A stretch of 64,000 nucleotides of DNA from Allium sativum (GCA_030737875.1 CM060921.1:404900192-404964191), one strand, 5' to 3'. Numbered from the stretch's first letter, positions 48,241 through 60,480 are shown. Made by a program: numbers and translations. Notes: a model not told the origin generated them from the sequence alone.

Positions 48241-48342
48241 GTATATATAGATTTTATTATATAAAAACCCTAGCCTACACCTTCTCAGATCAACCAGGAG
48301 GTCGATCAAGCGGTCGACACCTCAGTCGACTGCCTGGGTTGT
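48241..48342 (-). promoter_or_regulatory. Putative LTR promoter in family B (right copy)
   Basis: TATA-like tracts at 48241-48265 with the palindrome cluster gatcaacc, ggtcgatc, cggtcgac, cagtcgac and gggttg at 48289-48342 upstream on the minus strand. Confidence 0.45.
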
Positions 48343-48630
48343 TCTGGAAACAGTGGGGCGGAGGAGTTGTGGTAAGATTTTATAACCACTAGTATATTTT
48401 GATGATTTATTTATTTTTCATCCGTTCTCATATTTCGTCCATAACTTTTCATACAGACTCCGTTCGCGAAGTTCCAAACATGAAAGTTGACCAGAATTCC
48501 ATTACGAACGTGACAGTCAATATCTCATGGTTAAGTTCCATCGTTTGCTAAAATTTATTTTTTTTGGAATATAATTAATTAATTAATTAATTAATTTAAC
48601 TATTGCTAAATTCCAAGGTATTACATTATA

Positions 48631-49348
48631 GTTAAACATTTTTCTTATTGAGAAGATTGTAGGTTTTTTGCATGATGATTTGGAGATGTAGGTGAATGCA
48701 TGGAGTTTCCATTGGATGTTGACTATTTATGAGGAGTGACTGGGAATAGTATTTTAGTTGAAAGGAGATTTGTTGTTATCTTGGTTGATTTCTATTCAGG
48801 TTTAGGTTATTGGTTTTGGATGAATTAAATATGGTGAAGTTTGGAACTGGCAGTGAGATGGTTTTGCTATGTGATGAAGGCATTATGATAATCTTGATTG
48901 ATGTTTGGTTATTTTTTTACTGGTAAGGTTTGTAGTTGATGATGCAGGAATAAAAGACGTGTGTTTGTGTTGCTATATGTTGGAGGAAGTTGGTAGTTTT
49001 TAGGTGGTTTGGCCATACCAGTTGTTACAAACATTCGAAGGTCAATGTTTGTATTTGTGGGTTTGAGGCGTGGCAATTTTGATAATGGATTGTGAATGGT
49101 TGAAGTGTGAACATGCAGTGTGACATTTCGGTTGATTTGAGCAGTTGGTGAAGTTATTGTGTAATTTTTGGGGATGAAGTGGCTGCAGGTGAGCTATGAT
49201 TCGTAAATGTCTATAGGTGGGGTTGTCTTTTGTTGTATTTGATGTTTAAGGGAAGTTATAGCAGAAGTTAGCATGCGGAAATGAAGCTGAAGTACAGGCA
49301 GAAGAAAGGAGTGATCAGGTTCTAGATGCTTAAGTGCAGTAGTTCACG
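48631..49348. other. G/T-rich stretch right of the LARD-like element
   Basis: Plus strand rich in G and T, no coding potential, continuous with 31600-32020 before the insertion. It could be the leader region of a lost retroelement, judged only by its likeness in composition to 59590-60480. Confidence 0.4.
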
Positions 49349-52028
49349 TGACAACCGCCTCATACCTCCTGTACCAAATTGAGGATAAGACGCACCATAT
49401 GACATGCCAAGCTGATATGTGACGATCATCAAGGTAGAATAATTCAAATTAAACCTGACATATAACTCACAGCGCATGGATAACGTATAAAAGAAAATAT
49501 TCAATAGGATATAGTAGTGAAGCATCACATAATAGAAATTCAAATCTCATAACATCTCAGAATCTCTAATACAAAAATATCTTTGAAAATGAAATCCATA
49601 CATCTATCCTCACTACATATCTCTCAGAGTCGATAAAGTCTCAACAAACAACGGGAATAACAAGACATCTATATAGTAGGTAGTAGTAATATGATAGCCT
49701 CATGCTCGTCACTGCATAGCACCCTTGGCACCAAAACCTACAATCTGTTATCTCAGTGTGCTCACCACAAACGTTAGTGAAAAACCCAAGGTAATAAGAG
49801 GGAAACATAAAACCTTAAGTCAAAGGGAGCGATAAAATAACTAAAAAAAGTTACATAGGATAATATGAGTATAAATAGTTCAATCATCGGATATGTCTAT
49901 CAACCACCGAGTTTGCACATGAAAATCATCTATCATGTGCCATGACTGAATAAGAAAGGACAACCCCTAATCCCACTTCTCTTCGACAAATTATGGTGTT
50001 AGCCTTTCCAAAGAAAATAGAGAAGAAAGCACACAATCAACCAGAGCATCCATAGCACCCAATTTCCTAGCTATCAACGACTACAGCCTCGAATACATTA
50101 ATTACCGAACTTGCTTTCAACGATCAAAAGGGATAATGGAAAAACCCCAGTTCTAGCTAAATTGCCGAACGCCATTGTGACTACGTATGTTTGTCTCCAT
50201 CAAGACAACTAGGTCCATTATGACTACCCAAGGTACCTGATCCATCGTGATCTTAATGGGCGTCCCCACGATATCTCTGTTTTGATCCTGCTAGAACTTC
50301 GATAACCAACGATTCCTCGGCACATCAAAACTGTTGAGCCTTTCTTCTCGGCGATCACTTCTTTAGTTCGAGGGACTTCTCAAAACAATTTCATTATCAT
50401 CCACGATTAACTCCAACTTGAGTCAATCTATCATCTTATTGGATCGTATATCATCCTGCGACCAATATCACATCAATTTGGCTCCAACCACTCCAATTTG
50501 AGTTCACAATCGAAGCACTATCCATCATTGATTTGCACATCAATCATCCAAAGTCCATTCATCATCAAACTTCATCAACAACCCTTGGAAGCCATCACAA
50601 ACAAGCTCACTAAAAATCAAGTCCATTTGCCTCATATGATAGATCAATCTGGTATATACACCTAGCCAGAAATGGCTAAGTGTTTGCACTTCTGTGATCC
50701 TTATACCATGTTCTTCTTACCGGTACAATTTCATAGCCAAAATCCAATCATTCTAAACAGCCTGCCAGTTCATCATTGCACTTGAGTGATCAACCTTCGA
50801 CCCATCCCAGATTTCATTCAAATCACTTGAAAATTTCCATGAAGCCTCAACTTACCACCACGATGCCACACATAAAGTTTCACAACGATACAATTAACCG
50901 TGATGGATTGGTGCTGGTCCATCGGCTATGGTATGATGCTGATCCATGTAGTTAGCATATTTTCAACCAAATTTTATGGGCTTCCTCGCCTCATTATCTA
51001 GAGCTCCTCCACCCAGTTTAATTTGAAACTGGTCATCTGAACCTCTGATTTGCTATGTTTTGAATCCTAAAATTATGGTAACCATTTCTAACAAATAACA
51101 TAAACAATGCAATCAATCCAACCAAAACAAACATCAATTCATACAATACTGATCATACAAACATGAACATATCACAATTATGGCATAAACATATCATAAG
51201 CATGATATCTAACATGATTTGGTTCTAAAAGAGTACGTGAACAAGATTAATCTAACAATTATCCGGTTAGCATGATCAAATTAGGTTTTCCTAAGACGTT
51301 TAAAACTAAGTTAAAACATATATGATTAGATCTATGGTGAATTTAGCATGATTTGATCTTAATTTATCCATATAACTCGTAGCTTCCATGTGAGAGATAT
51401 CTATGACTCACCAATTTCTAGATCCAACACAATACCAGTGAAACCAGATCTGGATAGAAATAGAAAACCCCCAAAAATGAAATAGTGATGATCTAATCTT
51501 TCTTGATGATAATCTAGCCTTTATGTGCAATCTATGATGAATTTGAGTGAAAAGAATGGAGGAATTAGGGATTAGGTTGAACATGAGAATCACATGCACC
51601 CAACCTAATATTTAAATAAAGAGAGAGACCCTAATTCCCTCTGCAATCCCCTCTATTTACGATTGCAAGTCATTAGCCTAATGGGTTTGACTATCAGCAC
51701 ATTAACTGTTAATTAGTCTACCTAATAGAAGCTGAAACTTAAAACAACGAGTTCTCCTAAATCGCTAAACTAAATCTTTAATGTGACCATACCATCGAAT
51801 CATAAAACCACCATTCTGATCCAATGAGACCGATTTCAGCTCCCGATTCAACCTCTATTAAAAGTTATAGTCCAAACAGTAAATCCAGGGGTAAAATTAT
51901 CACAATTAGATTCGGTAAACATCACATCCCCATGAACGACATACTAAAATCTGAGAATGATCCAGCCACTGAGGAATTAAATATAATTATTTTATGATTC
52001 TCCAATACGTAAAATATGGGTCGTTACA
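49349..52028 (-). repeat. 3' LTR of the gypsy element
   Basis: 2680 bp. On the minus strand it runs from TGTAACGACCC to about GGTTGTCA. The start region on the plus strand (TGACAACCGCCTCATACC) corresponds to the start of the right LTR near 63752 through shared words such as gatcatcaagg and cacagcgcatgg. The left boundary cannot be proved because the other end of the element lies outside the window. Confidence 0.75.
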
Positions 52029-52045
52029 TTCTCCTCCCCCCTTTA
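52029..52045 (-). other. Polypurine tract of the gypsy element
   Basis: The minus strand reads AAAGGGGGGAGGAGAA directly before the LTR start. Confidence 0.9.
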
Positions 52046-52175
52046 GGCATTCCGCGTCCGAAATTCCAAGCAAACACGAGCAAACATAATATCCTGCATG
52101 CCTACTATCCATGAGCATCCAATCTAGCATCCAACAATCCATGTAACCAAAATCCTACCCTAGCATGTGAAACTT

Positions 52176-52664
52176 CTAATAGCACAAGTCACAATGACAT
52201 AAGTTAGATATGATATATAGGACATACCATTCAAAGAGTTCTGGATGGGTCGACTTCATACTTCCTTTCGTTTCCCATGTGCAGTCGTCATCTCCCTCAC
52301 TCCATTGTACCTTAACTAGCTTAACGATCTTCCTTCTAATCTTTTTTGTGTCACTTCGTACGACGCGAAGCGACTTACGAGACCTAGGAACTTCGGGTTT
52401 GATCTCTAATTCTTCAAGATGATCAAGAGATACCACAACATTTGAGTCATGCACAAACTTCCGTAGAAACGATACATGAAACACATTGTGCACACTTGTT
52501 ATCTTTTCAGGTAAATCCACTTTATATGCGAGCTTCCCATCACACTCGATAATCGAAAATGGCCTAACAAATCTTGTCACTAACTTCCTTTTTCTTCCGA
52601 AACAAACAATATTCCTTAGAGGTGAAACCTTGACAAATACTAAAACTCCGACTGAGAATTTCAA
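52176..52664 (-). pseudogene. Gypsy integrase C-terminus with chromodomain-like tail
   Basis: The integrase C-terminal region shows VFVKVSPLRNIVCFGRKRK, RFVRPFSIIE, AYKVDLPEKI and VHNVFHVSFLRKFVHD. A chromodomain-like module follows with KLVKVQWSEGDDDCTWE and HPELF. In chromoviruses this tail guides integration to particular chromatin. The frame is open here, but upstream integrase is broken. Confidence 0.9.
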
Positions 52665-52718
52665 ACCATTTCATCGCTTATCGGGATAACTATGCTGAAG
52701 ATCTTGGGTTGCCTTCAT

Positions 52719-53598
52719 TCATTGTCGAATGATCTCAATATTATCTGTCATTTCTCTTATTATTTCTGGCCTAAGTACCAACTTCTCACTAGTTTCTAAC
52801 CAACAGGATGGAGAATTGCACGGTCTATCATACAACGCCTCATACAGTGCCATCCTAGTACTCGACTGGTAGTTGTTATTATAAGCAAACTTGACCAAAT
52901 GCAGATGATCTTCCCACGATCCTCTAAAATATAATACACAAGCTCTAAGATCTTCCAATACTTGATTAACCCTTTCAGTATGACCATCTGTCTAGGGATG
53001 ATAAGCTGTACTCATACATAACTCAGTTCTCGTTGTCTCTTACAAACTCTTTCAGAATACACTGGTGAATAACGGATCTCGATCGCTAACAATACTCTTC
53101 GGAATCCCATGGAATCAAACTATCCACTTAAGATATAGCTCAGCCAACTTCGATATTGTCCTAGTCGATCTGACAGGAATAAACCTTGTGCTTATGGTCA
53201 AGCGATCCATAATAACCAAATACTATCATTTCAGAACCCTTGTTATAGGTAATCCATAGATAAAATCCATCGACACTTGCTTCCATTTCCATGTAGGAAC
53301 TTCTAATGGTTGTAGCAATCCACTCGGCTTCTACTGCTTGGCTTTAACCAACTGATAGTTCATACACTTCGAGGTAAATTTTGTGACATCCCTCTTCATT
53401 CCTTCCCATTAGAAAACCCGTCTCATATCTCGATACAACTTGTTACCATCAGGATGAATCGTCAATCTAGAGTGATGACATTCCCTCAAAAACTTCATCC
53501 TTCAATCCATCCAAATCAGGAATGACCAGTCATCCATTCTAATGAAGCCAATCATCTCGATCGACTTCAAAATCCTTAATCTACTCTGGGTCGATCCT
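52719..53598 (-). pseudogene. Gypsy integrase core, broken
   Basis: The open part 52719-52958 has LRACVLYFRGSWEDHLHLVKFAYNN and ALYDRPCNSP, typical of the end of the gypsy integrase core. Further right, pieces of the catalytic region appear in changing frames, such as FIPVRSTRTISKLAE (about 53150) and WFHGIPKSI (about 53100). Many stops are present. Confidence 0.85.
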
Positions 53599-54155
53599 CA
53601 TCTCTGTATGATTTCCATAGCCTTATCGTCTCGCTTCTGGCTTTCTCCAATCCTTTCGATAAGAGTTGTTCTAATCGATAAGCTTGCCAACATCTCAGGC
53701 TCTAACTCGCAATGAGATCTAAAATCAATTCCGAACAAATACTCGAGATGCTTCCATTTCAAAAACATGGATCCCAAACTTCCATGTCTTCGACTTAACG
53801 TATCATCCACTGCATTACCTTTTCCTAGAGTATAGGCTATTCCAAAATCATATGATGCCAAAAACTCTAACCATCGTTGTTGCCGAAGATTCAAATCCTT
53901 TTGGGTGAAAAGGTACTTCAACGACTTAAGATCCATAAACAACTCAAATCTAACTCCCAACAAATAATGCCTACATATCATCAGAGAAAACACTATCCCC
54001 GTTAATTCCAAATCGTGAGTTGAATAATTGTATTCGTGTGGCTTTAGTTGTCGACTCGCATAAGCTACAACTATATCTTTCTGCATTAGCACCGCTCCAG
54101 GTCTAATGCCACATGCATCGGTGTATACCACCATCTCTTCATTCTCACTAGTCAA
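53598..54155 (-). pseudogene. Gypsy RNase H and integrase zinc-finger linker
   Basis: RNase H is marked by [65 protein letters not shown] and [12 protein letters not shown]. The usual first motif YTDAS reads YTDAC and the usual DHKSL reads DLKSL. The frame is open for 185 codons but is not joined to an intact RT or integrase. Confidence 0.9.
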
Positions 54156-54159
54156 CCTT

Positions 54160-54613
54160 TCTTTCAGAATTCCGAAAGCTTGCTCACACTTAGTATCTCA
54201 CGCAAAGACTTGATTCTTCTTCGTTAATCCGATTAAAGGTGCAGATATCTTAGAGAAATCCTTGATAAATCGTCGATAATATCCAGCTAAACCAAGGAAA
54301 CTCCTAACATCCATCGCACTCTTGGGTCGATCCTAATCTTGTATCACTGCCACCTTAGTGGAATTCACCGTTATTACCTGTCCTAATGCAATTGACCCAA
54401 AAACCTCACTTCTTCCTTCCAGAAGTGACTTCGAAAACTTAGCTCTCAGTTGATGTTTTTGTAAAATTTCCAAAACAATTCTCAAGTGTGTCTTATATTC
54501 TTCCTCCATAAGGGAGTAAATCAATATAGCATCCATGAACACAAGCACGAACTTTTTCAACTGAGCTATGAAAAATCGATTCATCAGATCCACAAAATGT
54601 GTTGGTTCGGTAG
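54160..54613 (-). pseudogene. Gypsy reverse transcriptase, C-terminal part
   Basis: It begins at the insertion point with FVDLMNRFF, then FVLVFMDAILIYSLMEEE, HLRIVLEILQKHQLRAKFSK, and in a shifted frame SFLGLAGYYRRFIKDFSKI. The catalytic F-x-DD motif reads FMDAIL, so one of the two Asp residues needed for catalysis is Ala. Confidence 0.9.
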
Positions 54614-55513
54614 TGATCGACGCTTTCTATAGATTAGAAAAGTGCAAATTTTTTATAATAACCGCAAGTGCATAGATCATGTAATATGCAGGTTGAACAT
54701 AGAGAGGAATTTTAAATTTTATTATTTATATATTTCTTGGGCGAGCTAGACAAAACTTGGAGGTTGGGTTGAAAATCAATAAAAATTGAAACTGTAATTT
54801 GATTCAGAACCAATCTAATTGAACTAACGACTAAATCACATTTTTCAATTGAAAAGCAAATAAAACTATGAATCAGATCTGAATCTAATCAAATCCAATT
54901 TAACCTAGGAAAGCAATTAAAAAGCAAAAATTAAAATTACAGAAATTAAATAACAAACGAAAATAAAATAAGGATTACCACTGGATCTAATCAAACGGTC
55001 AATCACTAATGAAAATAAGTGTAAAATAAAAATAGCGCTTTACCAAATCTAATTGTGTAGACAACACTACTTGCTAAGAAAAATAAAAAAGCAGAAAAGA
55101 GAAAAAGAAGAAAACTTTGTTGATTCCAGAATGATCTTTACAAGGGGTATTTATATGATAAATAGCCAACCTAAACCCTAATACAATCACAAATGGGCCT
55201 TAGTTAATTCTATTAAAATTGGGCCTTTCTTCTTTTATTCTGACTTCCTTGGTAATTCTTCATTGATTTGTGATATGCATAGCCTTTTTACCAATTACTT
55301 TCTTGTCCAAAAAGCAACTGGATGTGAGATCTTCATCTGCAAGTCTTGAATTGTAAATATACAGCAATTTGTTCCCTATTTTTGTATTTTCTGACTGCAT
55401 GTGGCTAAGTCGGCATATCCATAAACGTGACAAAATAATACCCAAGTAATATATATTTATATACAAAAAATAAGATATAAGAGCATAAAATAAACACATT
55501 TCTATGTCAATCA
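54614..55513 (-). repeat. 3' LTR of the tRNA-Asp element
   Basis: 900 bp, TGATCGACGC to TGTCAATCA, next to a purine tract on its right side. Confidence 0.95.
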
Positions 55514-55530
55514 AATACCCCCGCACTTAT
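55514..55530 (-). other. Polypurine tract of the tRNA-Asp element
   Basis: The minus strand reads ATAAGTGCGGGGGTATT directly before the 3' LTR. The GCGGGGG core is the likely primer. Confidence 0.7.
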
Positions 55531-57402
55531 CTTTTACTCATCCTTGAGTAAAAAAAATGAAAAATTAAACTAGATAGGTCACACTTTCGTAGGAAACACG
55601 ATTGCATTGAGCGTATGCAACAAGTCGTTAAACCTCTAGATGTCCTAGTAGGATGAGTGGAATCTCGTGAGGGTTTTCAGCGAATATTACCCACAAAATC
55701 CAAATGCAGTGTGCAATGATTTAATGCAACTATATGAATGCAAGGACATATGCAACTAAAAATAAAATAAAATGAAATGAAAACACAACTTGTTTCAGGA
55801 AAGTGGTACAAAAAATTAAGTTAACAATTTCTACTCAGTTGATTTTATTTTAAATACCTCAACTTGTCACAAAGTTTCAATATAATTCAAGTTTTCAATG
55901 TTAAACTCTAGTTTGCCCAGTTGGTTCGGTCGATAACATAGTGCAGCCATGAAATAAATTCTTAGTTTGTTTGTCACAGTTAGCAAAGTGGTATTCTAAT
56001 TTTCTTGTGCATGGCTAGTCAAATCAGTAAGGTCAAGAAGTGTTTAGACATCATTGCTTATCCTCAATCTCTAAAAAATGAAGCTTTATAATTAATTACA
56101 TACACTTACGTTGAAGACCAAGGTATACCACCCATGCACTGCCTTGCGGACTGACGGAGAGTTGGGACAGAGCTTGGCAGATTGTGCAGACCGACGCTGA
56201 CTTTGTCAATAAGATGTCAGTAATCCTTAGGTGTCAAACTCATAAAATGAGACCAAGATATACCGACGCTGACTTTGTCAACAACATGTCGGATAGAGCT
56301 TGGCGGGTTTGAACACCAATGCTAGATTTACAAGCAATGTTGGACACCCTTGGATTACTTTTATTATTATTGAAAATATAAGAACAAGAGATATACAAAC
56401 GAATTCAGCTTAAGACAACTTAGTTTTAAAGATTTGAGAAGCCAATATAAGCATTTTAAGTCCTCCACTCATTAAACAAAGACTGCAATTTAGAATAAAC
56501 TTCATGGTCATCACAAAGAATCTCCCTATGTGCCAGTTGCACTATTATCCCTCAAAATTCAACTTTTCATTATATTTCTTATTCGATCATAGTTGAGAGA
56601 AAAAATATTATGAACTGATTAACAATCGTTGACTTATCTTGTTGTATCAATCTAAAATGGGTCATATTTCCAAAAAAAAAATTATGGTATGTTACTACGT
56701 TCTAAAATGCATGATGGTCCTTTCTAAATGCATGGAAATGAAAAATAAAAAAATAAATAAAAAGGATGCAATGCAGACTCCCCCCACACTAGAACTAAAC
56801 AGTGCCCACACTGTGAACGTTTCCTAAATTTGAAAGATCGTACCCAAAGGTGAATAAATTGCATAAAATGAAATGAATTTAGCCACTATATGTGAATGAA
56901 AATCATATGTAAAATGAAACCTACAATGATTATGATTACTATGTGAAAAATGAGATTTCTTTTTCCCCCCACTGTTGCCTCTATCGAAAATGATGTACGA
57001 TGATTTCGTATATGAAATTTGAGGTACAAGAGGCATGTCAATAACAATCGATGAAATTGGCTTAAGATTATCTTAGAGACGTTCCGTATATTCATTCTCG
57101 TCATTTAAAAGTTTGAGTTCATCTTCAAAAAGCTCTTCAAAAGATATAGTAGATACGTCTATGAAGTGTGAGAAACATTCTGAAATGGTAAATGTATCTT
57201 GTCATCAACAACGGTTTCTATCATGTCGACTTGTCCTATTTCAGAATCATGGTCATTCAAAGAAGAAGGTGCTGACATGGGAAGTGAAGGAGGTAAAGGT
57301 ATAGAAGATGGGTTGTTGGGATTGCCAACATTCAAAGAAGAGATATATTGTCGGGGTTGCCAACATCAGACCAACATTCGATAAAGATGAAGATTTGGAA
57401 GG
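55531..57402. other. 3' untranslated part of the tRNA-Asp element
   Basis: Noncoding, lying between the single ORF and the 3' LTR. It contains two imperfect copies of a segment with accgacgctgactttgtcaa (about 56198 and 56259) and gcttggc phrases at 56140-56345. It also has cccccacac (about 56780) and ccccccactgttgcc (about 56965) near the ORF end. Small open frames lack domains. Confidence 0.6.
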
Positions 57403-58521
57403 TTAAGACAAATTGGCCTGGGCTACCATCTGAAGAGCGTCAAGATTCTGATTTGAGGTTGGAATCGAAGGATTATCGGGATTGCTGACATTATTTTCAA
57501 TCGTTTTTCCGAGCCAAAGGTTGGTGACCGAGTTGACCAAAATATAGCTTTCATTCTCATTTGGCAACTCATCCTCATACAATCCAAAAAATTCATGTTT
57601 ATTAAAATCCTCCTCTAATTTTGAGTTTTCAAAAAATTCAACATTTTTATTCTGTTCAATTTCTAAAATTTCAAGTTTCTCGCAGTTTGAAAAAGAAAGA
57701 TCAAAATCTGAGCTTAAATCTTTTTCTTGAAAAGAGTTGAAATCCAAATCACTTATTGAATTTTGAACAACTTCATTTAGATCGTTATTCTCGATTTCCA
57801 AAGTTGTTACTTGAAAATTTTCACTGTTAACAAAAATTGGATTATTTTCTGATTCATCACATGTGTGAATTTGATTTTGTTGCTCGCGTTGTTCTGCAAA
57901 AGATGTCATTAAACAAAGAAGTTCATCCATCTTTTTATCTAGCCTTTCTCCCCTCTTCCTAAGAATGTTAAGATGATATTCCTCAAAATCGTTGATTTGA
58001 GAGATCTCATTTTGGATTCTTTGATTCTCAAAATTATAGTCCACATCAATTTCACGATCAATATTATTTCCAATATGGTGGTTGTTTGAATTTTCATAAA
58101 AATGACAATGATATTCGAAATCATTTTGATCATAAAAATTATGTCCGTAACCAAAACTGTTAAAATTTGAGTGATTTTGGTTATTTTCAATATGTTGATA
58201 TGGGTTATAATTTTGAAAGTTTTGGTTTACAACCCCATATTGATGTGGATCAAAGCTATATTGGGATCCAAAGCTATTTTGATGTGGATGTGGACCATAA
58301 TCGAAATTATTGAAATTTGAATTGAAATCGCAATTTCGATCATTTCTACGATTTTGAAAATGTTGGTCAGTTGGAGAATTTTGAAAATTGTTGGCATTGA
58401 GCTTACAAAATTTCAGAATATTTTGCCTCATGAGTTGTAATTCATACTTGTACTCTTCTAGGGAACGTCTTCTCAGGTTATTATCATACAACTCTCTAAG
58501 GGATTTTTTTGAATCAGACAT
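57403..58521 (-). CDS. Asn/Gln-rich protein of the tRNA-Asp element, 372 residues, intact
   Basis: ATG at 58521, stop at 57403, no interruption. Residues 1-40 are basic and helical (SLRELYDNNLRRRSLEEYKY). Residues about 40-180 are a low-complexity stretch rich in Asn, Gln, Phe, Tyr and His (for example NSNFNNFDYGPHPHQNSFG), like prion-type condensate domains. About 185-225 looks like an amphipathic coiled coil (ILRKRGERLDKKMDELLCLM). The remainder is acidic with many Glu and Asn. No zinc knuckle or capsid motif is recognised. By position it replaces gag-pol, so it may be a reduced or diverged Gag. I do not recognise the family, and a captured or novel function is equally open. Confidence 0.8.
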   Translation of the reverse strand: MSDSKKSLRELYDNNLRRRSLEEYKYELQLMRQNILKFCKLNANNFQNSPTDQHFQNRRNDRNCDFNSNFNNFDYGPHPHQNSFGSQYSFDPHQYGVVNQNFQNYNPYQHIENNQNHSNFNSFGYGHNFYDQNDFEYHCHFYENSNNHHIGNNIDREIDVDYNFENQRIQNEISQINDFEEYHLNILRKRGERLDKKMDELLCLMTSFAEQREQQNQIHTCDESENNPIFVNSENFQVTTLEIENNDLNEVVQNSISDLDFNSFQEKDLSSDFDLSFSNCEKLEILEIEQNKNVEFFENSKLEEDFNKHEFFGLYEDELPNENESYILVNSVTNLWLGKTIENNVSNPDNPSIPTSNQNLDALQMVAQANLS

Positions 58522-59589
58522 TTTAATGAAGCCAAAGCAAGAAAAAAATTATTCTCACTTCAAAATAGTATAAAATTCTGAGTTGTGCTCCATTAATCAA
58601 TCGATCAATTAGAAGGGGGAAGAGGGTCTTATGGCCGTTCATGTATAGTATAAATACTAAGGGATACAACCAATGTTTTAAGGGTAGTATGCAACCTCTT
58701 TTGCTAATAGTTCAATAAATTGAACTACTATATATCCTCGATCCAATTATACGAGATAGACAACTTCACAAAGCACCACTTTTCAATTATATTATTTTGC
58801 AAATCATAGCAAGATTCATAATTGAAAAACGAAGAGAGTGATCATTTTAGTTATGGAAATCCGTTCATCACCAAATTAATCAGAAATTTCAGTCATAGAA
58901 CAGTCACAGAATAATTAATTGCAGAAAATTAAAAAATTGTACAAGCAAGCCGCTATCCCTACAGAAAATTCTTACAAGAAATTTCTATATATTTTATTCT
59001 TTGCAGCAGAGCACCTGTAGAGTTAAGAAAATTTTACAGTGGGGTGTGGTTGTCCATCCAGTGCAATTAAGTAGCTTGAATGATCAAAATACCAATATTA
59101 GCAAATTGTTTGACTTCTGAATTTCTTGTTGCATGTTTGAACTCGTCACTTCAAAGCTGGTCTTTTATTTCTTGTTTGTCGCTTGAACACTTTTTTCTTT
59201 TCTCGCCATGGCTTTTGATCTCATTCAATTTCTTTCCCTTCTTTTTTTGTATGGAAGCAATTTCAAAAAAGAAATAAATGAAAAACAAAAAACAACAAAA
59301 AAATAGGAAAAAAACTAAACTAAAAAGAGAAAAACAACTGGACCAACTAAATAGACCCAATAAACTAAAAAAAAGGTACAACTCAGATTAACCAACCCTA
59401 GGACTTGCACTGCGCCTCCCTTTTTTATATAATACACCTAAATTAAACCGAAATGTAACCCTCTCTTCAAGCAAAAATGCACACAACAAAATAAAATCCT
59501 TTTCCATGAAGAAAAATCGAACGGAACAATTACTCATACTCTTTTTTTTAATTAGAATTTTAAAATCACCGATCAAAAAGTTTAACTGG

Positions 59590-60480
59590 AATTTTGATAT
59601 TCGGCTTGGATTCAGGTTTCGGTTTGTGTTGAATTGGAGCGATTGTGGTTTTCAGATTTTGGATTTGCGCATGGATGATGGTTCGGGTATGAAAGGTTAT
59701 TGCCTGTGGTTGAAATATTGTGGCAGAGAATGTACTGGAACTGTGGTGAAGGAAGGTATTTGGTTTGCATGTGTTTTTGTTGAGGATTGGCTTGTGACGT
59801 AAATGGGTTGTGGCTATTGTCGTAGGTGATCGGATGAATTGTTGAAGGAGGATGTTTTGATGTTTGTGTGGTACGAAAGCAACGGTTTGGTAGAGATGAT
59901 GATTATGTGAACGCGCAGAGGATGGAGCAATGGTATGGTTCACAGTGAAATGATGATGTTGTATATGAGTTTTGAGAGAAGGGAATTCGTATTATGGGTT
60001 GAAAAGTGGATGAGATTGTGAATCTGGAGTATGATGCGAGTATGGCACGAGTTTGCAAGTTTGGATTATGGCATGACCGTGCAAATTGATCGGAACTTTG
60101 TGTGGTTATTCAGATGATGGTGGGTGGCAAAACTTTGATGAATATGGTGCGAACTGGGTCGTAGTTTCAGAAAGTTGTTGACGAAGTATTGTGGAGCTAT
60201 GTGGTCTTGTAGATCTAGTGATCGATGAATATCTGATGAGGGCTATGGTGAGGGTGAACTGAAAATGCAGTAGCTGTTTTAATGTGGTGTTTGCAGATGG
60301 ATGGTGTTTTTTGTGTGAATGGGATAGGCTGTCTGAGAACGTTGTAGGAATTTGAGGGAAGAAGGATGTATTTCGGTGACGGTAAAATTTTCAGTTGCAT
60401 GAAGGGTGAACAGATGAGGTGGTGATGTAGTTTGTGGTAAGGGTGGAGTTCATGAATCAGTGAAACAGAAGATGGACAAA
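59590..60480 (-). other. Strand-biased leader of the tRNA-Asp element
   Basis: On the plus strand this stretch is rich in G and T and very poor in C, so the element RNA would be rich in A and C and weakly structured. It lies between the primer site and the single ORF, the place of the 5' untranslated region. An open minus frame at 59566-59943 (125 codons) is likely a by-product of low stop density. Confidence 0.55.

Larger units (their letters stand above)
32026..48625 (-). mobile_element. LARD-like retroelement (family B), complete, with nested insertions
   Basis: The termini are TGTGACACC at 32026 and GTATTACA at 48625, with the perfect target duplication ttata (32021-32025 and 48626-48630). 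The LTRs are 32026-35667 (3642 bp) and 39586-48625, which is 3687 bp after subtracting two later insertions. The 3918-bp internal region has no gag, protease, RT or integrase motif on either strand. The purine tract at 35668 and the primer-like site at 39574 place the element on the minus strand. Long LTRs with a noncoding core are the defining features of large retrotransposon derivatives (LARDs). The LTRs differ by roughly a fifth in the stretch compared by eye, so the insertion is old. Confidence 0.88.
39586..48625 (-). repeat. 5' LTR of the LARD-like element, split by two insertions
   Basis: Family B LTR sequence occupies 39586-40618, 45738-46915 and 47150-48625. It matches 32026-35667 throughout. 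It is interrupted by the family A solo LTR and by the SINE, each with its own target duplication. Confidence 0.9.

Noticed and set aside
59080..59381. Open frames on both strands rich in Phe/Leu/Ser or Lys
   Set aside because: They fall in A- and T-run-rich untranslated sequence of the tRNA-Asp element and reflect low complexity.
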